Positions 26,791 through 39,300 of a stretch of DNA of 64,000 nucleotides are shown piece after piece. A model generated the notes under the pieces. The model was not told the DNA's origin. It ran no database searches and saw only the letters and a list, made by a program, of their open reading frames with translations. The stretch lies in the NCBI RefSeq assembly GCF_030936135.1, contig NC_082594.1:18749553-18813552 (forward strand), read 5' to 3'. Source of the stretch: Gavia stellata (lineage: Eukaryota > Chordata > Aves > Gaviiformes > Gaviidae). Both the position numbers and the translations under genes were made by a program. The first letter of the stretch is position 1. The number at the start of each line of letters is the position of its first letter.

Positions 26791-27578
26791 AGGTGCTGTG
26801 ATTTTTGTGGTAATATGAGCATAAATCTTGAAAGGCAGGTCACCAACCAATTTTTTCAGAGGTTTATACTTCTAACTATTTTATTAACTACACTTAAAGT
26901 GAAAGTTTGGTCTGATGACTCCTTTTTCTGAGATGTGATTAAAACCAGTTGTTTTGTACTAATTAGTATTTTATGTTGCTCAGTTCTACCTTTTACTTCC
27001 ATTTCTTGTGAGAACTGACCTGACTTGAGAATAGCTTATGGATGGCTGTAAATCGCAATTCTTAGCAAATTTACTATTTGACACGGAACTGTCTCCTCAC
27101 TCTTCTGCAAATCACTTATTTGCCTCAGGTCTTGCAAAAAATCAACTCTATTAATGCCTTGCACTTATCTGGGTGTCTGCCTGCCTCCTGTTCCAAGTCA
27201 TTGTATATCACTTGCTCCAACACTCCATATGTTTACAATGCCCACAGGAATGGAAAACCAGACAAGACATCATAAACTAAATAGTTTCCTAATTAACGTG
27301 TTTAATCTAAAACACCCCAGCATCTCCGCTTGGGGGGAGAAAGGGGAGGGAGAAATGTGCTGTCCTTGAAAATGCTCTTCCTGTCTTTATCGTGAAGGCA
27401 CAATTATTTGAACCCATGCAAAAATACAAGGGCATAATTGTATCAGAGTAGCTGGAAGGTTGCTCTAACTTATACCTCTAGCCCTCTGCGATAGTTTGAA
27501 GTGTGTCTTGCTGTACTCATATCCCTTTCAGTCACAGCTCCTTCCTTTCTCCACTGCATTTTGTTGCTTTCTTTTCAG
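26791..27578. other. Intergenic, no gene seen
   Basis: Noncoding AT-rich sequence ending in the acceptor-like tract tttgttgctttcttttcag (27560-27578). Confidence 0.45.
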
Positions 27579-27694
27579 CCATTCAAGACCAAGTGCTATT
27601 GTCCTCTGCTGCTGCTGCTGCTGCTGCTGCTGAAGCACAGCAAGACTTTGAAACAGTCTCCATGACAATCAGAGATATGCAGCCTGGATCTTAA
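27579..27694 (+). other. Exon-like segment with poly-alanine-capable CTG repeat
   Basis: It follows a good polypyrimidine tract and AG at 27577-27578. The open frame reads AIQDQVLLSS, then eight alanines from the GCT register of the CTG repeat, then EAQQDFETVSMTIRDMQPGS and a TAA at 27692-27694. It resembles a short terminal exon, but I know no protein with this end and see no upstream coding exon. A chance frame or noncoding exon is equally possible. Confidence 0.2.
27606..27632 (+). repeat. (CTG)9 trinucleotide repeat
   Basis: Nine perfect CTG units. It is short and uninterrupted. Confidence 0.97.
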
Positions 27695-30119
27695 TGGGGG
27701 CGATACATGACTGAGATTGCATCCTGCAGAGCTAGGGTATGTATATGCTGGTGCTGGATGATATGGGTTAAAACCTGCTGGTCCCTCCCTCCTTTTATGA
27801 CCGTGCATGGTACAGGGAACCCTCTTTGCTCTATGCATCCACCATAACCCCTTTTCTGGAGATGTTCCCCAGGGGCTGATTTTATCTGGTGTGAGGTTTA
27901 GAAAGGGATGAGAAATATTAATGGATGAATTATTATAATGCTGTAGAAAATGGACCTGAAAGTGCAGTGCATAGAGGTCAGAATGAAACACAGGATATGT
28001 CTCTGAGATTTTGAATGACACGAAAAAGGGAATTTATTCCTGCTTTTTAACTTACTTCTTGTTACGTACAGAGTTGAATTCTGGAAACATTAGTTCCTAC
28101 TTATTAGGGCAGTATGTTGTGTTTTGTTCATGTAAAATGAAATTTTAAAATACAAGATGTGCTAGTTTTATAGACATCAATCATTCATACAGAACAAAAT
28201 ATCCAAATGCTATGATTTGCAAAGTACTGGATGACAGTAGATAATTTTTTTCTTGGCCTTAAGATGTACAAATAAGGACAAATGCTGCAGAATGAAAATG
28301 AACATGAATTCTCTCTGATTAGCAAGATGCCACTTTTTTTTCAGATTGTCCATGCTAATGTCTTTGCCCATTGTATAAATGTGATAAAACAGCTTTAGGC
28401 TGATACTGTTTTAGTTATCATAAAATTCCCTCTTCAAGGCAAACTTCAGTCACATTAGTTTGAGATTCTTTTATTACCAGGTTCCTTGCATCACATTTTA
28501 GCCAACAAACATAATGAAAAAGTACCCTGAATACTGAAATACCGGACATTTGTATGTCAATTCTTAATGGACCACGTGCAAAGAGCCATCTAAAGTTAGT
28601 GAAGGTGAGAACTGTATAGCATGACATATGGTGAATAAAATTGATAATATTGGAACAGTAATGAGAGCTATGTGATGCTCATGTATCTATTAATATCTGT
28701 ATCCACATACACCCCCATGTATTCTAAATATATGTACAGTAGCTCTAACTTTCAGCAAGTAAAATGAGAATCCATAATGCAGTAGAATGGAAAGAACATG
28801 AAAATGAAAACAAAGGCAAAGCCACAATAAAACTGAATCAATCAGGGGGAACAAAAGAAAAAAGATTCTTATTAAAATTCATTCTATAAAAGGAGGATTG
28901 TGACTGTAGGGAGCTATTTCCAGTGAGAAAATGTTTGAGGGAAGCTTCTTGGGTTTTCTGCAGCAGATGAAATATCTGACCCTTCATGTGTACTGTGACC
29001 ATAAAGGCTGTCTCTCAAGAAAAAGGGAGTAAGATAAGATAACGTTTAAGCATTTTAGGATGAACAAAAAACATTTCCTTCATCTTTCTTAACATGCCCT
29101 ACCAATATTAGTCCTAACGCTTTAGAAAATTCTCCATGTCTACCTTGACCTTGGCTCCACCTTGATGGTTTGGTCACCTTTTCTAGTGCGCCAGCCCTTA
29201 TGTTAAATGACTTGTGCCAAACACTCCTCAGGCTTCCTCTTTATGTATAATTTCCCTTTTTCCCCAGCACATTCTCTGACAGATTTTAATATCATTCTGA
29301 GATTTCATCCATTTCTTTTCACCAGACTCCGATTCCTTATTTCATTAAGAACACAACTTTACCTGTAAATTCTGCATTTTCTTTTATGCTGGAAATAGGT
29401 TTGGAGAGAATCTTGATGAAGTCTATATGAGAAATATCCAGAAAAATCTCTTGAGAGCTTGAAATAATTCCAATGCAGAAATTGCTGTAAGTACTGTGTT
29501 GCTAGGAGGGGAATAGGTCCTGTGGAAACAGGTCCTGGTGGGAGTGAGATTTGTCCTCCATGTTATAGGATAGTTTCTCAAACAAAGAATATGCACACCT
29601 GGCTCAAAGCCAAGAGAGCTGCTTGGGAACAAGGCCAGGGCAATCGGAGGAAGAGCCAGAACACTAAGAACTGTGCCCAAGGTACAACCAAAAGAATGAG
29701 GGAAATAGGAAAACTCAGCAACCTGAGACTGCCATGGTTCTTTAGCCAAGTCCAAGCTGTGTAGCTGTTATGTCTATTATACCTATCGTGAGATTGGTCC
29801 AGAGATAAAGCTCCTCTGGGTCTCTCTCGCAAACCTTTTCTTGATGAATTTTTGTTCCTATTCCTACCTCTATTTCTACTCTTTGCTTGCTGATTGCACC
29901 TTTTCAATGTTTGTGTCATGTTCTTGGTCACTGCTCACCCTATGCATTTCTAATTTAATCACTGCTGTAGTTCTTTGAAATCCCCTGTGATCTGTGAAAA
30001 TCTCACTAGAAATGAAGCATTATCCCCCAGGCGTTACACCTCAGTCTTGCACAGAGCGATTCTTGCTGCTCTGTGTTGCTGCATCTTTGCACATACACAT
30101 ACAAATTATATCGACCTTT
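27695..30119. other. Intergenic, no gene seen
   Basis: AT-rich noncoding sequence. A 141-codon minus frame (27596-28021) reads across the CTG repeat as poly-serine and has no recognised domain. The opposed frames at 29522-29764 (+) and 29423-29931 (-) are also unrecognised. Confidence 0.5.
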
Positions 30120-31005
30120 TCTACCACTATATTTCTTAGAATCTTGAAAGTAACTTGCTGCGTTTTATGCTCTTAGTCCATACCAAGTTTCTGTCATCCA
30201 AGAACGTCCCTCTTACAGAGACCATCTTCCATGCTTATTTTCCTTTCTCTTGTGCTGACGTCCTTCACTGTGTTTTTCCAAGGTGATGCTTGTTCTGTTA
30301 TTTTTGGCCCATGTTACTAATTACTCTAATCTCTCTGTTGTATATCTCTGGCCTCCCTGTTTTTCTTGTCTCTTCTCAATTTAGTATCACCTGTGAATTT
30401 CATTAGTGTGTTGTTTACTCCTTTTTCTAGCTCATGACTGGAAGTATTAAATAGGGCAAGACACAAGATTGCTCCTTAAATATTTACCTGTCCTCCCTGT
30501 AAACTGGTATTCTGTCATGTGTTTATTAGCCTTGTTTTGGTCCTTCATTCCAGACTTCAGACCAAATGAGATTTTTTTTTGCACAAGCAGGTTCAGTTGA
30601 GCTTTTTAAAGATATTTTTGTGAAATGTAGAAAGCCACCTTTAATTCTCATGCTCTCCAGTTTTATGTCAGTGTAGCTGCCTGGCTTTGAGGGAGAGGAT
30701 GATCAGACCAATTGTTCAAAAAATATGGCTTAAATCCAAGAGCATTACATTTATTCTGTTCCATTCATCCATTAACTCAGTAATTCCATAAAAAAGTGTT
30801 AGCTTTGTCAGGCAAGATCTATTCTTTATAAATCCTGCCTCTTACTGCTCATCATCACATTATTCTCTGCAAATGAAGTGACTATTTCTTAAGACTTTTT
30901 CTACTGTTTTTGCCAGAGTTAGAAGCTAAATGTAAAGCATTGTAATTAGTAAGATCTTTCTTCTTCCTTTTATGAACGCTGAGACAGTGCCACATTTGCT
31001 TTTCT
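30120..31005 (-). mobile_element. Ancient CR1-clade LINE, RT domain remnant
   Basis: Reading the minus strand from 31005 downward gives a collinear series of degraded RT motifs. AFIKGRRKI corresponds to PIFKKGRKED. TLAKTVEKVLRNSH corresponds to SVLGKIMEQIIL. GFIKNRSCLTKLTLFYG corresponds to [17 protein letters not shown] and is followed by ELMDEW and MLLDLSHIF (motif [10 protein letters not shown]). Near 30470-30390, LFNTSSHELEKGVNNTLMKF leads to FTGDTKL (motif C, FADDTKL). Several frameshifts and stops interrupt it. The order and spacing match LINE ORF2, and the divergence shows a very old insertion. Confidence 0.75.
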
Positions 31006-34000
31006 GTTCAGTGTCGGGAGAAGAAGGGCAGGTAAGGGAGTAGTTGTCTCCTTCCCCCCTTTAGCACCTCCTTTTGTGCTGTGTGATTCCACCACGTGAT
31101 GGTGCAGGAGATGCGGTGCAGTGTGGCCATGACCGCAGCTTCTAAATCTCAAGACTTTGCAAAATAATTTATGATGAATGTTATAGCAGCTTACAGAGAA
31201 TCCAGGAAGAATGAGTTGTATCTCATGTTTGTTTTCTTAGTGACTTTGGTTTCAGTTTGTCGCGACCAATTGATTTTTGTCAGGTGAAGTGCCAAAGGTC
31301 CCCAAAAGATGTGCTACCAGAGCATGAATGTCTTATGCCTATGTGCCTGTAGCAGAAGATGCAGATATAAATGATCAGGGTATGTTTAGTTTAAACACTG
31401 CTAGAATTGTCCCATAATTTCTTCCTGACATATTCTGCAGTGTTGTCCAAGTTTGAAAGGTAAATTAAGCAATGCTTCTGACATTACTTTGAATCTTATT
31501 ACCACATGAGCGATACCACTGATTTTTCAGTTCTTCTGCTACACTGTACATTTAGCCACTACCAGACATCAGCAAATACAACCTCATTTTCAGTGTAAGA
31601 TCTTAGCCCACCCGTTTAGAAAGTACAGTAAGGCTGTCTTGAGGTAGGGAGGTGAAGGTGTCTAAGAGGTACAGTTGACTCCCTGGACTGGTTTGGACTA
31701 GTATGTGCTTCAATGCATTTAGAAGAACACCTTTCTACTCCCCTAAGAGAAATATTAGAAGGCCTGGAGAACAAGTTCATCCAGAGCTACATGTCCTAGA
31801 ATCCTAATCTGGGCTGTTATGGACTCATCCAAGTACTCATCTGAAAAAACAAGGTTTACTTTGGAAAACTAGGTTTATCCCCAAAAATAACTTCCAGCGT
31901 AAGTAACTTAGCCATCTGTTTTGTTGTTGTTCTTACTTGGTGGTGCTGAGCAGAGCTTTGCACTGGTGTCCACAGCTGTGCAAGCTACAGCTGGGAAAGG
32001 ACAAGGGCTTAGGTTTTACTGAGGTTCTGTATCTGTGAGTATGTCGCGTTTTGTTTTGGGTTTGCAGATTCTAGACATGACAAACGTGTTCCCTGAACCA
32101 TTTACCTCACCATCCAACCAGGACAACCTACTGCTATTACTAAACTATTTTTCCTTTCTAGTGTCCCACAAAAGAAGAACTGTAACAACAAAATCTGCAG
32201 TTAGCCCCTACTGAGCTCACTGATAATCTCAGGGTGAGAAGCCACATTTAACAGTGGCTTTAGCTAGGATGGAGAAGTGATGGCGTTACTTTGTGTTAAA
32301 AAGCGTGATCATTCAGAAGTGGATTTACACCTTGCTCAGTTGTACCCTGATGCGGGAAGGACAGGGTATACAACTATGGAAAGTACCCGCTGCAACAGTG
32401 TTATCTAAAGATATCACTGACTGTGAACCAAGGCTTTCAAAAATATTAGAAACTATCCTTTTTTGTGTCCATGGTCTTTCAAATTACATATGTTTATTTC
32501 CATTTTCACCTACGTGTATATCTATATATATTTATCTGAATTGAACTGCTTATTAATTAGAATCAAGACAATGTGTTATCCACCTCCTGTTCATTGTGTC
32601 TGTTTCCTCGTTCTACAGTCAAACCCTAAATACAAGTAAGTTCATTTTTCCTGGTAAGTGTATGATCAAAGGAAGATCAAAGCAGAATCTGAGTTCAGGC
32701 TGTGTAATTTTTGGCTGATCAGACCCAGATATTTTCCTCTGTGTTGAAACCAAGGTCAAAGGAAGTTAACAAACTGGCTATAACATTTCCTTTGCATTAT
32801 CAATTGGCAGTTCAAAGGTCTCCTCCCAAATCAGAAATAAACTCTCTTTGCTATCATAGGGCATTTTAAACAAAGGCATCCTTGCAAAATAATCTCAGAA
32901 ATAGAGAGTCATACACAGACCCTACCTCAGTCTGACAGTCTGCTTGGGAGTTTTTTCTGGCCCGTGTGTGTCAGCAGACTTCCAGCTAAGTGGATTGTAC
33001 TGCAGGATAGGGGACAAAGTGCAAGAAGAGCAGAAGTTTCTTGCGCTGCTTCTGTGTTTTTGCATGTACTGCTTTCTCTGAAGAGGTAGTTGGATCCTAA
33101 CAAAAGCTGGGAACAGGGATCAGATCTATTGTCAGTCTCCTGCAGTCAGCAGTATGAGGTGATTCAGATGTAAGCATTATGAACTATGCAGTGGGCAGAT
33201 CATATGGCCCACACATTTAGTATTATTCTAATCTCTGAAAGCTAGATTGTTTTAAGATATGACATTTAACATCCCCCCTTGCTAATGTTGTTAGCATTAA
33301 CTGTTATAGCCCTGGCTATACTTATTGTGCAAATAAAAATCTGATTCCTCCTTTAATCTTGCTAAGTTGCTTAGAGCCCAACAGGTGTGAGTAATCCTAG
33401 CATCATAAAACAACACGTATTTTACAATCAGGAAGAAATGCATTTTGGTCAGCAAATATTTTGAAGTTTAAGCTTCCAAAGAGGTTATAAACAACAATGC
33501 ATCAACCAGAATATATCTTAAGATGAGTCTGTAACAGCAGCTTATAAAATGAACATTTGGAATTAACTTCCAAATTATCTTCAGAAGTGGAAACAAAAGT
33601 GGTAAAAATATTTCAGGCTCCACAAATATGAACACTGATTCAACCAATTAAGAAAACAGCTAGAGGATTGTGAGTAAATGAAGAGCCTCCAGGAGCTGCT
33701 TTAAATGCAGATAACTGAGATCACACGTGTACATGTGTAGGGGGACACTCCAAAAATTCTTTAGGCAAAATTAACAGGCAGCATGGTCACCTGACAGGAT
33801 TCTATTTCCCAGTAAATCCCATCAAACCTCAGAAATCTAATAGAGGCCAGTGACTACAACAAGGATTAAAACTTTTCAGGTAAAATGACTATCAGAAAGT
33901 GGACCGGAGCATTACCAGGACAGTTAATGTTGCTCCCATAACGAGGAAGGTGGAAATCCTGTAGTCTGATATAGTAGAAGGTCCACAGCTTAAACTTCCT

Positions 34001-35379
34001 GGAAATGCCAGCCTGAGCTGAGCCGGGCTGGGCTGAGCTGAGCTTGTTCAACCGTTTGTCCCTCTGGTGTAGCCAGAGGCAGTGTCCAGGCTCTGCTCTG
34101 GACGGCCAGGTCTCACACTGAGATGCCTGAAACCAAGCTCGTCTCCAGCAAGGTCAGACTTGGAGGGGCCAAAAAAGTGTCCCTCTCCCTCACTCTGCCC
34201 ATGGGGTGGGGTCTGACTTTCATTCCCATCATGAAGATCCTGTTTACAGCGTATTCTGTGGGTATCCAAAATGTGGTGGTCTATGTTTCCCAAGCAGTCT
34301 CCTTCAGACTGCACCTAGGAGGAGCAGGTGGAGAGAAGAAGGGTTCCTGTATTATCTGGAGCACTCCTAAAATTTCCTGGGAGAAAAATAAGGCCTCATC
34401 TACAATAGGAAAAACCCCATAACCTAAGTACACTTGTTAATTGACACAGAGTGAACACGTTTTGTAATTCTTTTATAGACAATCGCCTGTGGAATTTCTG
34501 ACATTTGCAGACACAAAATGCTACTAAGGCACCTGCCCTGTTCCTGTCGCCTCTGCACCACAGTCAAGCATAGACTTTGGTGCTTCAGAGAGAGTGTTCA
34601 TTTATATCTTCCAGTACCCAAAGGTAAATGCTTTTACTAAGAAAGCTGTATGAGAACAGTATATTAAAACCAAAGCAAAAGAGAGGATTCATGCTGTCTG
34701 CCACGTGTGTTTGAAGAAGCCTGCAGCAGTTAACATCTATGAAGACTGAAGGATTAGAAACGCAGCTAGAGCCAACCAAAACTCCGAGAGAGCACTTTGG
34801 TACAGGACTTAAAATTCCCAATGGAAATAGAAGAGACAGAGTACTTTGCTTATAAAATACAGGCACTAATTGGTTATGATTGGCTCCTGCCACTTAATAA
34901 ATTACCGTTCATCTGCTGAGGCTTCATAAGTGTGTGTGTGCATGCTCTTAGCCCTCCCTGTCTGTAAGATAAAAAATGTGTTAACTTAAACCACCTTCAC
35001 AGAACCGAAGCTGGTGCATGTTGGTTTTCAGCTCAGCAAGGAGCATGTGTATGCTCAGTAACAAGTGGTACCTTGTCAAAGTGTTATGAGCTCTTCACAG
35101 ATCTCAGATTATACAGCGATAGGTGTACTAGAAGCCGAAGACACAGAAAACTTTCACTGGGCTAAAAACAGTGCAGCTCTATTGATCTGATGCCAGCTGA
35201 AGATTGAGCCTACTGCACTTAGAGAACAGAGAAACCTACTTCGGCTTCTCAAATTAAGAAAAAGTTCAAAAGAAGTAGTCACTACAGACCCTTTCTCTGG
35301 CATTCATTCTAAGACTCGAGAAAGCTGGTGAGGGACAAATAGCGAACACTTGGACAGACACAAATTAGTTAGAGACTCT
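31006..35379. other. Intergenic, no gene seen
   Basis: About 4.4 kb of noncoding sequence. A short purine/GC-rich run of gagctgagc-type words lies at about 34014-34043. Opposed frames near 34123-34422 are unrecognised. Confidence 0.5.
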
Positions 35380-35790
35380 CAGCACAGGCAGATAAAAGAA
35401 GTTCAAACTTAGCCATCTTGATTAATCTCTCCCAGGTGGAGAAAGTGAGAACGGAACAGGATGAATGTGTGGGCATCCTTCACAAGGACTTCTGGATAGC
35501 TTTCAATGCCCACTGAGAGAGTAATCTGTAAGGTTAACAAATGAACACTGATGATGAAATGCTCAGTGGGTTTGTTAACAGAAACCAGAGATGGTAAATG
35601 GGACAGAGAGGTAGAGAGAGACAGTGGGATAAGAGTGACAGGTGGGAATATGTTGAGCCTGTTCTGTTTCTGCTATATATAGGAGATAGCAGTTATCTTA
35701 GAGAAGGAAATGTAGAACAAGATGTGCAGATTTGGAGATGCTGTGGAACTGACAACCTGAGAAATACCATCCGTAAAGGAAGTAAGCTGA
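35380..35790 (+). mobile_element. Ancient CR1/L2-type LINE, RT domain remnant
   Basis: The + strand reads KRSSNLAILINLSQVEKVR near 35396-35450, which aligns with [19 protein letters not shown] of CR1. Then CVGILHKDFWIAFNAH (about 35467-35514) aligns with motif [16 protein letters not shown]. Then EPVLFLLYIGDSSYLREG (about 35656-35709) aligns with [15 protein letters not shown]. The order and spacing are right for LINE RT, but motif A has lost its first aspartate context and frameshifts occur between blocks. Motif C is not recognisable. It is an old, inactive fragment. Confidence 0.6.
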
Positions 35791-37780
35791 ATATGCTGAG
35801 AAATCTGCCTTATGTTTAGGATATGAGGGATAAGCAGGCAGTGCAACGCAGAGATGGAGAAACCAGAATATGGTGATGCGAACTGTGTTCATTTGCTTGT
35901 TTGAAATCTTGATCTTGTTGCAGGGAAGCAGCTTGGAAACCGAAGGGGTCACTTGGTATTTACGCTGAGGGAAGAAAGCCCAAGCCCAAACAGATCACCA
36001 GGACATATTTGCAAAGAGCTAAAAAGAGGAGAAATAACTTAGTTTTCAGAGAATAAAGTAAGTTGTTAGAGTTGAAGGACAGGTGAGCGAACATCCTTGG
36101 ACTCCTTAGTCACTTATGCAGAAATATGCCAAATGAATTTTTCGTAGTGGCATTGGTAATTAAAAGTGCAAGAGCAACACCGCACCGGAGGTTTGGCAGC
36201 CCCCCAGGCAGCTGGCATCAATACCTGACAAGAAGCTCAGAATGCATTTTAGCTGGCCACGATGGGAATGTGAAATTGTGTAGCTAATGCTTTCAATGCT
36301 CTTTCTTGGATGTCAGCATTTTAGGACATTTTTCACCTACACCAGATCATATATAAAATACCATGTATGCATTGTTCAGCTGGAAAAACAGTTAATATTC
36401 CCTTGAGTACATATATGCATTTGCATGAATTGTGTGCCCCAGCGTAATTTAATCTGACTCCACTGTCTTGATATCACAGACCCTTTGCCTCTACAGCTCA
36501 ACAAATCTGAAGTGTATCCAAGGCTTCAGATACAAAATTTTCAGAGTGGCGAGATTATCACTGCAGCATGCATGAGATCCAATGATGGGCACATGACACA
36601 TCCAGCCTACACAGCTCTCCCATTCACACTGCAGGGACTTGGGCTCCAGGACACCGAACCTGGAAACTCCTGGGGAGACTTGGCAGTGGCACTGAAAAGG
36701 AGGATGGGAGCAGTCAGGCCAGCTGCCTGCTGAGGACACTAGGAAGAAGGTGAATGAGGCTTGCAGCAAGAAGAGCAAAATGACTTAGCTGTGATAAGGT
36801 AAAAGGAGAGAACCAGCCTGGGTAGAAGGAAGGGACAGTGAATCTTGTGTAAGACTTTTTTCATAAAATATTGACTATGCTCATTTGGATGCTGCCCAGC
36901 TATCCTCACAAACGAACACGCTCCATTGGCACTCATACTTCTGTGCTTCCTACTCAGCTTTTCTCAGACAAGGAGGGTCATGGCAAAGTGAGGCTGAAAA
37001 AAGGAAATCTGCATTTTCTGAGCTGAGAGGAGCAGTGCCAAGATCAATACAGCACGAAACAATCATTGGACATGGCCTAACAGCAATGTCTGTAGCCTTC
37101 ATTGAAACACTTCTCTGCGTTTCTGAATCGTCTCTGGAAGCAGAGGAATGAGTTCCTTGTTGTTACAAGAAATACCAATCGAAGTGATTTTAAAGCAGAA
37201 AATCAAAAATGGCAAAGGGGTTCTGAGGAGCAAGTAGTGTGAACTCTTATCTCAGGTACAGATAAGGGAATTGCTGCTCTTAAAACTGTGGCTTGGGAGT
37301 CGTCATGTGTTCCCTTAATCCTCACTGATCCACAGGCAAAAATTCTGGCAAACATTGTGTTTAGGACAACATCACAAATGGCTTTCTCTTTTACCTGCAA
37401 AAGTTTTGTGTTTTTACATTTCATGTTTTACATCAGTTCTGTCTGGGTTTATCCCATTTGCTGTCCTCAGAAAACTCTCCCAGGATCCTGCTCCCCAGTA
37501 ATGTTGCTAGTAAATCAGAGACATGCAGTACTTTCTGCTCAATTAAGAACAGAAAAACAACCCTCATCCATGCATTATCCAGCATGATGCTAAAACTGAT
37601 GCTGAACAGTTCATACGGATGTTCAGGAAAGACTACAACAGGCAGCAACAGAATAATGTCTCCATAAAATACATTTCCTCCTGATCTTTGTTATTCAGTA
37701 ACACATGTTTTTGCCCAATAGCATTTGGATTTATAATGGCATGGAGATGTACCTTTGTGGGGACTGCTCTGCCAGCCAGC
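35791..37780. other. Intergenic, no gene seen
   Basis: Noncoding sequence up to the LTR. Only short unrecognised frames (up to 99 codons) are present. Confidence 0.5.
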
Positions 37781-38895
37781 TGTGGTGGGTTGACCCTGGC
37801 TAGATGCCAGATGCCCACCAAAGCCGCTCATTCACTCCCCTCCTCAGCTGGACAGGGGAGAGAAAATATAAGAAAAGTCTCATGGTTCAAGATAAGGACA
37901 GGGAGATCACTCACCAACTACTGTAACGGGCAAAACAGACTCGACTTGGGGAAATTATTTTAATTTATTACCAATCAAAATCAGAGTAGGATAATGAGAA
38001 ATAAAACCAAATCTTAAAAACACACTGTCCCCCCCACCCCTCCCTTCTTCCCGGGCTCAACTTCACTCCCAAATTCTCTACCTCCTCCCCTCCAGTGGCA
38101 CAGGGGGACGGGGAATGGGGGTTGCGGTTGTTTCTGCCACTCCTTCCTCCACACACTCTTCCCTTGCTCCAGTGTGGGGTCCCTCCCATGGGAGACAGTT
38201 CTCCATGAACTTCTCCAATGCAGATCCTTCCCACAGGCTGCAGCTCTTCACGAACTGCTCCAGCATGGGTCCTTTCCATGGGTGCAGTCCTTCAGGAACA
38301 GACTGCTCCAGCGTGGGTCCCCCACAGGGTCACAAGTCCTGCCAGCAAACCTGCTCCAGCGTGGGCTCCTCTCTCCACAGGTCCACAGGTCCCATCAGGA
38401 GCCTGCTCCAGCGTGGGCTTCCCACAGGGTCACAGCTTCTTTCAGGCACATCCGCCTGCTCCGGTGTGGGGTCCTCCATGGGCTGCAGGTGGATATCTGC
38501 TCCACCGTGGACCTCCATGGGCTGCAGGGGCACAGCCTGCCTCACCATGGTCTTCACCACGGGCTGCAGGGGAATCTCTGCTCCGGCGCCTGGAGCACCT
38601 CCTCCCCTCCTTCTTCACTGACCTTGGTGTCTGCAGGGTTGTTTCTCTCACACATTCTCACTCTTTTCTCCAGCTGCCGTTGCCGTTGCGCAGTTGTTTT
38701 TCCCCTTCTTAAATATGTTATCCCAGAGGTGCTACCACCATCGCTGATGGGCTCGGCCTTGGCCAGTGGCAGGTCCGTCTTGGAGCCGGCTGGCGTTGGC
38801 TCTATCAGACATAGGGGAAGCTTCTAGCACCTTCTCACAGAAGCCACCGCTGTAGTCCCCCTGCTACCAAAATCTTGCCATACAAACCCAATACA
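37781..38895. mobile_element. Avian endogenous-retrovirus solo LTR
   Basis: A block of about 1.1 kb bounded by TGTGGTGGGTTG at the left and ...CCCAATACA at the right (TG...CA). It is GC-richer than its flanks and has the wording of a long terminal repeat I recognise as common in birds. No gag, pol or env lies beside it and no second LTR is seen, so it is a solo LTR left by recombination. Orientation is unclear. The + strand has TATAAG at 37868-37873 and AATAAA at 38000-38005. The - strand has a TATA-like TATTTAAG at about 38708-38715 and AATAAA at 37964-37969. I see no clear target-site duplication. Frames of up to 217 codons inside it are by-products of its internal repeats. Confidence 0.8.
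38164..38590 (+). repeat. Degenerate ~46-bp tandem units inside the LTR
   Basis: A core of ctgctccagcgtggg or a close variant recurs at about 38164, 38211 (weak), 38255, 38303, 38351, 38403, 38456, 38497, 38536 (weak) and 38578, with spacing of 39-53 bp. Linkers often read tcccacagggtcac or ccatgggctgcag. This internal amplification makes up about 40% of the LTR. Confidence 0.9.
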
Positions 38896-39300
38896 CGAAC
38901 CCACTCTTGTGAAATGAGAAGGATGCCGCTCCAGCAACCTGACTACACAGAGATAAGCTGGGCAATGAGAGCTAATACAGCAGGGCAGCTAGGCTGGTCG
39001 CAAAATGTTCACAGCTTTATAGCCTCTATTAGGTTTGGGCTGGCCTACCAATTTATGCTGTAGATGTTGTCTTTATACTCCGTATTTACATCACAGATGC
39101 TGCAATACAGGGGCTACTCTTCTTCTACCACTGACCTTATCTGTGGTCTTAACTAAATTGCTTTACCTCCCTAGTTCTTTAATTGAATTGTGTTCTTGTA
39201 GAGTATAATCCCTCTTGAATGTTTCAGTATCATGATGTTGACTTGATGGGGAATTTTAACATCGTAACGTAATTAATAATAATGAAACTTAACTAGCTTA
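38896..39300. other. Intergenic, no gene seen
   Basis: AT-rich spacer between the LTR and the next CR1 fragment, with nothing recognised. Confidence 0.5.

Noticed and set aside
38115..38827. 168-217-codon + frames
   Set aside because: They read through the ~46-bp repeat array of the LTR in three frames. The repetition of the same words shows that they are repeat artefacts.
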